Below are positions 1 to 6,516 of a DNA stretch of 6,915 bases, piece by piece. Below the pieces are notes generated by a model. That model searched no databases. It was given only the letters and a program-made list of their open reading frames with translations, and had not been told where the DNA came from. Origin of the DNA: an uncultured Actinomycetes bacterium (GTDB lineage: Bacteria > Actinomycetota > Actinomycetes > S36-B12 > UBA5976); assembly GCA_903925705.1 (NCBI GenBank), contig CAIYGJ010000208.1, positions 1 through 6,915 of the forward strand, written 5' to 3'. A program made the translations under genes and the position numbers. How positions within the stretch are numbered: position 1 is the first letter of the stretch; every line of letters begins with the position of its first letter.

Positions 1-65
1 TCGTTACCGGCGTAATCACCGATTCAGTATTTGTTGATAAGGAGAACACACGTCGTGACGGTTAA
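1..65 (+). CDS. soxA: Sarcosine oxidase alpha subunit, C-terminal end only (partial)
   Basis: Only the last 20 full codons are present, in the frame beginning at base 3 and ending with TAA at 63-65. The tail reads ITDSVFVDKENTRRDG, which resembles the end of heterotetrameric sarcosine oxidase alpha subunits (pattern DPVF-D-EG-R-DG, from memory of the family). The alpha subunit binds NAD and tetrahydrofolate in the cytoplasmic SoxBDAG complex that turns sarcosine into glycine. The next gene, soxG, starts at 55 inside this tail, and soxA followed by soxG is the standard order of these operons, which supports the call. The 11-base overlap suggests coupled translation. The rest of the gene lies outside the window. 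The fragment is very short, so the identification leans on the neighbour as much as on the residues. Confidence 0.72.
   Translation, partial: VTGVITDSVFVDKENTRRDG
39..44 (+). promoter_or_regulatory. Ribosome binding site for soxG
   Basis: AAGGAG lies 10 bases before the GTG at 55. It decides the soxG start: the in-frame TTG codons at 31 and 34 lie upstream of this site and cannot use it. The site is inside the coding end of soxA. Confidence 0.7.
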
Positions 66-657
66 TCTGGAATTTGCAAAAAGCCCACTGGGTGGCGCAA
101 AACATGGTGACGCTAATAAGGCGGTGCTGATTCAAGAAGTTCCATTCACTCCTGGCTTTGATCTGCGAGTAGATCCAGATTCAGCAGCGTTCCTATCGGT
201 AGTTGCTGCATTAGGCCTTGTGCTCCCCACAAGAGTGGGCGAAGTTGCGCGCAACAATGCGGACTGCATAGTTTCTGAGAACGAACAACCAGGTGCAAAT
301 GGGGTTAGTGCCTTAACCCTTGGACCAGATTGGTGGTACTTAACTGGTACCGCTGACATCCAGTCACTATTGAAACCAGTTCAGGATTCTCACCACATCT
401 CACTAGTTGATGTAAGTTCCCAGCGAACCAAGATCGAGATTTATGGGCCAAATGCAAAAGATGTGCTTTCTCACTACTGGGAACAAGATCTACGGGACGA
501 AAATTTCCCTATTGATGCTTGCAGTCAAGGGGTTCTCGCTAAAGCTCCACTCATAATGTGGCACTGCTGCGAAAATTGTTACTTACTTTTCCCGAGAGCA
601 TCGTTTGCAAAGCATCTTTGGACCGCTTTGACTGATGCATCTATCGAGTACCTGTAA
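55..657 (+). CDS. soxG: Sarcosine oxidase gamma subunit
   Basis: This is the small folate-binding-fold subunit of heterotetrameric sarcosine oxidase, the cytoplasmic enzyme that oxidatively demethylates sarcosine to glycine, with the methyl group captured as 5,10-methylene-tetrahydrofolate. The protein is 200 aa from the GTG start, the usual length for SoxG (about 200). Family blocks visible are LGPDWWYL (89-96), SLVDVSSQR (116-124), IYGPNAKDVL (129-138), FPIDAC (151-156), LAKAPLIMW (161-169) and SFAKHLW (183-189). GTG 55 is chosen because AAGGAG sits 10 bases upstream; it overlaps the soxA tail. An odd point is the cysteine-rich patch H170-C171-C172-C175 just before the last conserved block. 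A 36-base gap separates it from folD with no terminator, so the two are probably cotranscribed. The family call is firm; the role of gamma within the complex is known mainly as structural. Confidence 0.88.
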   Translation: MTVNLEFAKSPLGGAKHGDANKAVLIQEVPFTPGFDLRVDPDSAAFLSVVAALGLVLPTRVGEVARNNADCIVSENEQPGANGVSALTLGPDWWYLTGTADIQSLLKPVQDSHHISLVDVSSQRTKIEIYGPNAKDVLSHYWEQDLRDENFPIDACSQGVLAKAPLIMWHCCENCYLLFPRASFAKHLWTALTDASIEYL

Positions 658-693
658 AATTAAGTAACACTTTCTAACTTAAAAGTAGGCGCT

Positions 694-1542
694 ATGACTG
701 CAGTAATTCTCGATGGAAAAGCTACCGCTGCTGCAGTTAAAGCAGACCTAGCATCCAGAGTTGCTGCACTAAATGCCAAAGGTATTTTTCCTGGGCTTGG
801 AACTATTTTGGTTGGCGACGATCCCGGATCTCATTCTTACGTTGGCGGCAAACACAAAGACTGTCACGAAGTTGGAATAACTTCAGTGCGTGAGGACCTA
901 CCTTCATCTGCAACACAGCAAGATGTGATGGATGCAATCGCTCGTCTTAACGCTGAACCAGCTTGCACTGGATACATCGTTCAACTTCCGTTACCAAAGG
1001 GCTTAGATTCAAATGCCGCGCTGGAAGCCGTTGATCCACGTAAGGATGCTGATGGTCTACATCCGACAAACCTTGGTCGCTTGGTTCTAGGTGAGCCCGC
1101 ACCGCTTCCCTGCACACCCCGCGGAATTGTTGAACTACTTCGCGCTTATGACGTAAATATTGACGGCGCAGAAGTTTGTATCGTGGGTCGCGGCGTAACC
1201 GTTGGTCGCCCACTTGGACTACTACTGACGCGCCGAAGTGAAAATGCAACTGTAACGCTGTGTCATACCGGAACTAAAAACCTGGCCGATCACATAAAGC
1301 GTGCCGACATTGTGGTGGCTGCTGCCGGAGTCCCTCACTTCATTAAGCCAGAAATGATCAAACCCGGTGCTGCGCTACTAGATGTTGGCATTACTCGAAC
1401 TGACGCAGGATTACTTGGCGACTTGGATCCAGCTTGCGCGCAAGTTGCTGGGTGGATCGCTCCAATGCCGGGTGGAACTGGCCCAATGACTCGTGCCATG
1501 TTGCTCGCAAACGTGGTCGATACTGCAGAAGGAAATCTCTAA
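694..1542 (+). CDS. folD: Bifunctional methylene-THF dehydrogenase / methenyl-THF cyclohydrolase FolD
   Basis: FolD oxidises 5,10-methylene-THF to methenyl-THF with NADP and then hydrolyses it to 10-formyl-THF. The 282-aa length is normal for the family. The catalytic domain shows SYVGGKHKDC with Tyr49 and the cyclohydrolase lysine Lys53, QLPLP at 97-101, and DADGLHP at 118-124, whose Asp120 matches the folate-contacting Asp of E. coli FolD. The NADP-binding loop is VGRGVTVGRP (164-173), the form I associate with actinobacteria, where many others have GRS. The C-terminal signature PMPGGTGPMT is at 257-266. ATG 694 gives the standard N-terminus (MTAVILDGKA), although only a weak AGTAGG at 684-689 precedes it. 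Its place behind soxG makes biochemical sense, because sarcosine oxidase produces its substrate. The stop codon shares one base with the betA start (TAATG). Confidence 0.97.
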   Translation: MTAVILDGKATAAAVKADLASRVAALNAKGIFPGLGTILVGDDPGSHSYVGGKHKDCHEVGITSVREDLPSSATQQDVMDAIARLNAEPACTGYIVQLPLPKGLDSNAALEAVDPRKDADGLHPTNLGRLVLGEPAPLPCTPRGIVELLRAYDVNIDGAEVCIVGRGVTVGRPLGLLLTRRSENATVTLCHTGTKNLADHIKRADIVVAAAGVPHFIKPEMIKPGAALLDVGITRTDAGLLGDLDPACAQVAGWIAPMPGGTGPMTRAMLLANVVDTAEGNL

Positions 1543-3194
1543 TGGCAATCAAAGAATATGACTACTTGGTAGTCGGCGGCGGTTCTGCTGGATCAGTTCT
1601 AGGTAATCGACTTTCCGAGAATCCAGACAATGAAGTTTTGGTTCTCGAAGCCGGACGCAAAGACTCATGGTGGGATGTTTACATCCAAATGCCAGCTGCA
1701 CTAACTTTTCCAATTGGAAATAAGTTCTATGACTGGATGTATGAAACAGATCCAGAACCACACATGAACGGTCGCAAGGTTTATCAAGGACGAGGAAAAA
1801 TTCTTGGTGGATCTGGCTCGATCAATGGCATGATTTTTCAGCGCGGCAATCCTTTGGACTACGAACGCTGGGCTGCCGATAAAGGTATGGAGAACTGGGA
1901 CTTTGCTCACTGCCTTCCATATTTTAAGAAAATGGAAAACGCTACTGGTGTGCCAAATGACAATAAGTATCGCGGTCATTCTGGACCTTTGTATTTAGAA
2001 AAAGGTCCTGCAAAGAACCCGCTGTTTAAGGCATTCTTTGATGCGGCGGTTTCTGCTGGGTTCAAGCGAACTGAAGATGTTAACGGCTACAGTCAAGAAG
2101 GCTTTGGGCCGTTCGACAAGAATGTAAAGAATGGCCGTCGCTGGTCTTCGTCAACTGCATACTTGCATCCAGTAATGAATCGTAAGAATCTAACAATTCA
2201 AACTCGACATCAAGTACATCGGGTAATTTTTGAAGGAGATAAAGCGGTTGGAGTTGTTGCCCAACGTGGCAAGACAATAACTGAGTATCGCGCCAAGAAT
2301 GTTGTTCTTTCTGGCGGGGCAATTAATACCCCTCAGGTACTTCAGCTTTCAGGCATCGGTCCAGCAGAGCTGTTGAAGAAGCATGGCATTGCAGTAGTTA
2401 AAGATCTGCCTGGTGTTGGACAAAATTTGCAGGATCACCTTGAGGTCTACATTCAGCACGCATGCAAGCAACCAATCACCATGAATCCAAATCTAAAACT
2501 TTGGAAGCGACCATTTATTGGCGCAGCTTGGTTATTTGCACGCAAAGGGCCAGGTTCGACCAACCACTTCGAAGGCGGTGGGTTCGCTTGCTCAAATGAC
2601 ACGGTCAAATACCCAAACTTGATGTATCACTTCTTGCCAATTGCAGTTCGTTATGACGGTACTGGCATTGAACAGGGTCATGGTTATCAAGTTCACGTCG
2701 GACCAATGTATTCCGACGCACGTGGTCGAGTCGAAATCAAGAGTGCTGATCCAATGGCTAAACCATCGATTCTGTTCAACTATCTTTCGACCGATCAAGA
2801 TCGTCGGGAATGGGTTGAAGCGATTCAAGTGACCAGAAATATTTTGGCACAGGAACCGTTTGATCAATACAGCGATGGTGAACTGTCCCCAGGTCCAGAA
2901 GTGCAAACACCAGAACAAATTCTGGAATGGGTTGCCAAAGATGCCGAGACTGCCTATCACCCATCCTGTACGGCAAAAATGGGCACTGACGAGATGAGCG
3001 TTGTAGATCCGAACACTATGAAGGTTCATGGTGTTGAAGGTTTGTTCGTGGTCGATGCCTCGGTATTCCCTTATGTAACTAATGCCAATCTTTACGCTCC
3101 AACCATGATGGTTGCCGAGCGCGCCGCAGACCTAATTCAGGAAAAGCCAACTTTGGCCCCGGAATACGTTGAATGGCACAAGCGAAGCGTTTAA
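1542..3194 (+). CDS. betA: Choline dehydrogenase (GMC-family FAD oxidoreductase)
   Basis: Oxidises choline to betaine aldehyde, and possibly on to glycine betaine, using FAD; family members are usually cytoplasmic or membrane-associated. The protein is 550 aa, against 556 for E. coli BetA as I recall it, and resembles that protein along its whole length. The FAD-binding motif GGGSAG is at 12-17 with Glu36 closing the Rossmann fold. GMC signature 1, GRGKILGGSGSINGM, is at 83-97; signature 2, GAINTPQVLQLSGIG, at 259-273. NHFEGGGF (341-348) and PGVGQNLQDHLE (290-301) are typical of BetA. The catalytic pair is His473 (AYHPSCTAKMG) and Asn516 (NANLYAPT). ATG 1542 is chosen over longer in-frame starts because it yields the family N-terminus, with AAGGAA at 1529-1534, and because it abuts the folD stop (TAATG). 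Neighbouring soxG and folD support choline/betaine catabolism over pure osmoprotectant synthesis. A related GMC alcohol dehydrogenase with another substrate cannot be excluded. Confidence 0.9.
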   Translation: MAIKEYDYLVVGGGSAGSVLGNRLSENPDNEVLVLEAGRKDSWWDVYIQMPAALTFPIGNKFYDWMYETDPEPHMNGRKVYQGRGKILGGSGSINGMIFQRGNPLDYERWAADKGMENWDFAHCLPYFKKMENATGVPNDNKYRGHSGPLYLEKGPAKNPLFKAFFDAAVSAGFKRTEDVNGYSQEGFGPFDKNVKNGRRWSSSTAYLHPVMNRKNLTIQTRHQVHRVIFEGDKAVGVVAQRGKTITEYRAKNVVLSGGAINTPQVLQLSGIGPAELLKKHGIAVVKDLPGVGQNLQDHLEVYIQHACKQPITMNPNLKLWKRPFIGAAWLFARKGPGSTNHFEGGGFACSNDTVKYPNLMYHFLPIAVRYDGTGIEQGHGYQVHVGPMYSDARGRVEIKSADPMAKPSILFNYLSTDQDRREWVEAIQVTRNILAQEPFDQYSDGELSPGPEVQTPEQILEWVAKDAETAYHPSCTAKMGTDEMSVVDPNTMKVHGVEGLFVVDASVFPYVTNANLYAPTMMVAERAADLIQEKPTLAPEYVEWHKRSV

Positions 3195-3201
3195 GGATTT
3201 C

Positions 3202-3249
3202 ACCTCAGTAGTCGCCTTGGGTGTTAAGGGATGACTACTGAGGTTTTTT
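3202..3249 (+). terminator. Intrinsic terminator after betA
   Basis: A perfect 12-bp inverted repeat, ACCTCAGTAGTC (3202-3213) with GACTACTGAGGT (3233-3244), is followed by a T run at 3244-3249. The apical part can pair further through CCTT (3215-3218) and AAGG (3226-3229). It begins 7 bases after the betA stop and ends the soxAG-folD-betA string. The right arm and T run are also the last codons of the convergent EamA gene. In the opposite direction the hairpin is followed by TGAAATCCTTAAA with no U run, so it should work well only for the plus strand. Confidence 0.92.
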
Positions 3250-4132
3250 CTTTGGTATTAATAATTACAAGACCGATAAGGATTAATACCGATCCAATAA
3301 TCTGCCAGACGTTTATTGCCTCACCGAGCACAATAATGCCCAGCATGATTGCTACAAACAGAATTACGTAAGTAGTATCGCTTGCTACTCCGGCACCAGA
3401 TTGCTTGATCAAAGTTTGAATCATGATGTAAGTAATGCCAGTTCCGACTACACCCAAAATCAACATTGAAATCAAAGAGATGGTTGAAGCATCAGTTGTA
3501 AGCGTCACAAACCACGGCAGAATCAAAGTGAAATGAATCGATGCGCAAAGCATTTGCCCAGCAGCAATCGAAGTCGGAGTCTCTTTAACACTGGCAAAGT
3601 TTCGCCTGGCATACACAAGTCCTGCTGCATAGCTGGTGGTTCCGATCATGATTGCTCCGGTACCTATTGCATCAAAATCTCCCAGGCCTGACCAAGGGTG
3701 AGCAATGAACAATGCACCTAAGAAACCCATGCTCAAACCAGTTACTCGACGCCAAGTCGGATTTTCCTCTGGGATAAACACAAGTACAAAACCAAGCGTC
3801 ACCAACGGAACTAAGGCATTCCAAATACTTACTTGCACTGTAGTAATTCGACTAACTGCCGTAGCCATACCAACAAACGAAACGGTGTTAAACAGTATTG
3901 CTGCAATGTTTAACTTGATCCAGATTTCTTTTCCCCGTGGATAACGATCTTTAGTTACTAGGAGGACAATCGCCAATGTTGCTGCAGCCAGCACGGTTCT
4001 TCCCCAAGCCACTTCAAGGGCAGAAAATGACTGTAAGGCAAAGTGCGCCCACATATAATTGCCACCAAAGAGCACTGAGACTGTTATGAAGAGTGCAGTG
4101 TGTGACTTTGTTGGCGCTGTCGGAGTTGTCAT
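3224..4132 (-). CDS. EamA/DMT-superfamily transporter, ten membrane helices
   Basis: An inner-membrane carrier of the drug/metabolite transporter superfamily. The 302-aa length and two tandem EamA repeats (about residues 12-145 and 154-293) are typical. Ten hydrophobic segments are visible at roughly 12-32, 40-60, 73-93, 99-120, 129-145, 154-174, 187-210, 218-240, 250-270 and 275-293. The second repeat ends in the familiar LGEAINVWQIIGSVLILIG pattern. Many relatives export amino acids or other metabolites, but the substrate cannot be read from the sequence. The ATG overlaps the TGA of the upstream E1 gene by four bases (ATGA), and no ribosome binding site is seen in front of it, so translation probably depends on reinitiation after E1. 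Its final eight codons lie in the right arm, loop and T run of the betA terminator. No terminator of its own was found. Confidence 0.9.
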   Translation of the reverse strand: MTTPTAPTKSHTALFITVSVLFGGNYMWAHFALQSFSALEVAWGRTVLAAATLAIVLLVTKDRYPRGKEIWIKLNIAAILFNTVSFVGMATAVSRITTVQVSIWNALVPLVTLGFVLVFIPEENPTWRRVTGLSMGFLGALFIAHPWSGLGDFDAIGTGAIMIGTTSYAAGLVYARRNFASVKETPTSIAAGQMLCASIHFTLILPWFVTLTTDASTISLISMLILGVVGTGITYIMIQTLIKQSGAGVASDTTYVILFVAIMLGIIVLGEAINVWQIIGSVLILIGLVIINTKEKTSVVIP

Positions 4133-6516
4133 CGATTATCTAGCGCTAGCGAAGCAAGAGCTGCATTTACTATTGCGCCAGATGACAAGTCATTGATGTT
4201 GTAAAGATCTTTTACGGTTCCGGATTGGCCAAACGAATCCACACCAAGGGATACGCAAGGAACTCCGATCGCAGACCCCATCCAAGCCATTGCATGACTA
4301 GATGCATCCTGAATCGTCACGATTGGTGCGCGGTCCCCGATTACTGACCAAAGTGGGCCAGGCAAACTCGGCGCAGATGCCGTGCGAACCGCTTGGCGTA
4401 GGGTGCGCTGCCATGAGCCATACCAACGATCGGCACTTGTCACATCAATAACGTGGGCAGCAACACCTTCGCTACAAAGTTCATGTGCTGCTGCCAAAAC
4501 TTCAGGCATTACTGCACCCGATGCAACTAAGTGAACCATTGGAACCCGTTCAGCGTCGTCGGCTCCGCGAAGTTCAGGGAACTGTTCGAAAGCATCAAAG
4601 AGTCGGTAGCCACCACTTAGAACTTGGCGACGAAGTACTGCATCTCCAATACGTTTCCGAGCTGCTTCAAATGGTGCTTGATCAAGGGGGCGCGTAGTTA
4701 ATCGGAAGTAGAATGCGCCATCGTCATAAGGTGCTGCTGTCTTTAATTCCGATGGACCAGCAGCTACTCGAGTGATTGCATCTGCAAGCATCCAACTTAG
4801 CGCGGTTCCGTAAGTTGGTTCAATAAAAGTTACGCCTGGTAGTTCCATACCAATGGATGCAGTGATCGTTGATTGATGCGCGCCACCTTCTGGTGCCAAG
4901 GTAACGCCACTTGGTGTGCCAGCAATAATAAATCGCGCTGCAGAGTAGGTGCCATAAATAAATGCATCTAGGCCACGACAGACGAATGGGTCATAAACCG
5001 TTCCAATTGGAATCAGCGGTTGATCGGATAAGTCCCAAGAAAGTCCGAGCTGACCCAACAATAGGAAAAGATTCATCTCGCTGATGCCAAGTTCGATATG
5101 TTGTCCAGTTGGACCTTCTGCCCACTTCAGCATTGGGTCTTCATTCCAGGCGCGCCGCACATCTGGGGAATAGATGCCATTGCGATTAATGAAGCCAGCT
5201 AAGTTCGTAGAAGTTGCTACATCGGGAGCGGTAGTAACCAGGTACTTATTGATTTCTTCAATTCTAGATAGATCAACAAGTACTCGACCAAAAGCTTCTT
5301 GCGTGCTTAATGGCTTCGTGCCCGTGGCAATTTCTGGCGCAGGAATATTTAGTTCTACGCCTTTTGAAGTTGGCGGGCGATGCAAGTCATGTCGGCGTTG
5401 GGCGGCAAGAACTCCGGCTGGACTTTGCGGATCAAAATCTGACCATTCTGTTTGAGCAGTAAGTCCAAGTTCGCTGCGGAAGTTATCAATTTGGTCGCCG
5501 CTGAGAAGTGCTGAATGGTTTCTTGGGTTGCCCGCCATCGGCAAGCCCCAACCTTTAATTGTGTAGGCAAAAACTACGCTCGGACGGTCGGTCACGCTAT
5601 CGCAAACCGCAAATGCATCGCGAAGGCTATCTAAGTTGTGTCCACCTAAATCAGTAACTAACTCGTATAGTTCCTCGTCATTAAGTTCGGCAACAGACTT
5701 TTCCACTTCAGTTGGAGCGCCCTCAAGGAATCGAGTTCGCAATTCTTTACCCCTGAATCCAAATAAGGATTGGTACTGCTCATTTGCCATCGCATCAATC
5801 CAGGCCTCAAGGTCCTTGCCAAATGGTTGAGCGAATTTGGCTTGTAGCTTCTTGCCATACTTAACTTCAATTACATGCCAACCTGCAGCTTCAAATTGCG
5901 CCCGCCATTGCATGATTCGAATTCCAGGTATAACTCGATCAAGTGACTGTCGATTAAAGTCAACAACCCACATGACATTTCCAAGTTCAGTTGTGGCTGG
6001 ATCTGCTACAGCTTCCCAAACATTTCCTTCATCAAGTTCGGCGTCGCCAATCAAAGCGATAAAGCGAGAATGTGGGCGCTCACCGAAATGTGAATCCACG
6101 TAACGTCGGGTAGCTGCAGCAAAAAGCGGAGCCGCTGCACCTAAGCCAACTGAACCCGTTGAAAAATCTGGTGCATCTGGATCTTTAGTTCGAGAGGGGT
6201 AAGACTGCAGTCCCCCAAATTCTCGTAAGCGCTTCAAATAACTTTCATCAAGATTTCCAAGTAAGTACTGAATTGCGTGAAAAACCGGAGATGCGTGCGG
6301 TTTCACACTTACTCGATCTGGGCCATCTAAATGATCAAAATAAAGTGCTGTCATTATCGAAGTAAGCGAAGCACTCGATGCTTGATGGCCACCGACTTTA
6401 ACGTCGTCCTTCAACTCACGCTCGCGGTTTGCGAAGTCCACCATTCGAACAGCAAGCCATAAAACTCGTCGCTGGATCTCATCTAAAAGATCTGTATCAA
6501 CGCGCTGCTTACTCAT
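4129..6516 (-). CDS. Homodimeric 2-oxoacid dehydrogenase E1, short AceE/MdeB type (thiamine diphosphate enzyme)
   Basis: A thiamine-diphosphate enzyme of the single-chain pyruvate dehydrogenase E1 family, expected to decarboxylate a 2-oxo acid such as pyruvate or 2-oxobutyrate in the cytoplasm. Visible blocks that match AceE are GGHQASSAS (42-50), KPHASPVFH (72-80), LQSYPS (103-108), TGSVGLG (120-126), the diphosphate motif GDAELDEG (157-164) ending at Asn188 in VVDFNRQSLD, YTIKGWG (318-324) followed by the loop His334, and ELGISE (475-480), whose Glu480 aligns with the cofactor-activating Glu of AceE. A pyrimidine domain (about 400-610) and a transketolase C-terminal domain (about 625-790) follow. 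At 795 aa it is shorter than AceE (about 890), mostly at the N-terminus. The start has AAAGGA 6 bases upstream and overlaps the MFS stop as ATGA. No E2 or E3 gene is present. The family is clear; the true substrate is not, and the label transketolase is sometimes given to such proteins. Confidence 0.87.
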   Translation of the reverse strand: MSKQRVDTDLLDEIQRRVLWLAVRMVDFANRERELKDDVKVGGHQASSASLTSIMTALYFDHLDGPDRVSVKPHASPVFHAIQYLLGNLDESYLKRLREFGGLQSYPSRTKDPDAPDFSTGSVGLGAAAPLFAAATRRYVDSHFGERPHSRFIALIGDAELDEGNVWEAVADPATTELGNVMWVVDFNRQSLDRVIPGIRIMQWRAQFEAAGWHVIEVKYGKKLQAKFAQPFGKDLEAWIDAMANEQYQSLFGFRGKELRTRFLEGAPTEVEKSVAELNDEELYELVTDLGGHNLDSLRDAFAVCDSVTDRPSVVFAYTIKGWGLPMAGNPRNHSALLSGDQIDNFRSELGLTAQTEWSDFDPQSPAGVLAAQRRHDLHRPPTSKGVELNIPAPEIATGTKPLSTQEAFGRVLVDLSRIEEINKYLVTTAPDVATSTNLAGFINRNGIYSPDVRRAWNEDPMLKWAEGPTGQHIELGISEMNLFLLLGQLGLSWDLSDQPLIPIGTVYDPFVCRGLDAFIYGTYSAARFIIAGTPSGVTLAPEGGAHQSTITASIGMELPGVTFIEPTYGTALSWMLADAITRVAAGPSELKTAAPYDDGAFYFRLTTRPLDQAPFEAARKRIGDAVLRRQVLSGGYRLFDAFEQFPELRGADDAERVPMVHLVASGAVMPEVLAAAHELCSEGVAAHVIDVTSADRWYGSWQRTLRQAVRTASAPSLPGPLWSVIGDRAPIVTIQDASSHAMAWMGSAIGVPCVSLGVDSFGQSGTVKDLYNINDLSSGAIVNAALASLALDNR

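Noticed and set aside
31..54. Longer soxG from TTG at 31 (208 aa)
   Set aside because: The AAGGAG at 39-44 lies inside this extension and points to GTG 55; the extra eight residues match nothing in the family.
658..693. Possible internal promoter or terminator between soxG and folD
   Set aside because: Only a 4-bp pairing (ACTT/AAGT) and a loose TAACTT are visible; neither is strong enough, and the 36-base gap fits readthrough within an operon.
1434..1541. Longer betA starting inside folD
   Set aside because: The added 36 residues do not look like a GMC N-terminus and would overlap folD by over 100 bases; ATG 1542 has a good ribosome binding site and the normal family start.
2592..3029. 145-aa open frame on the minus strand inside betA
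   Set aside because: It lies wholly antisense to a well-supported gene, has no recognisable domain and no ribosome binding site worth noting; it is most likely a shadow of betA codon use.
4140..4149. Ten-base palindrome CTAGCGCTAG near the end of the E1 gene
   Set aside because: It is within the last codons of a coding region, occurs once, and is short enough to arise by chance; no partner repeat was seen.
4129..6516. Reading the E1 gene as a true transketolase or DXS
   Set aside because: The YTIKGWG block, the loop histidine, the KPHASPVFH block and the ELGISE region align with homodimeric pyruvate dehydrogenase E1, not with Tkt or DXS.
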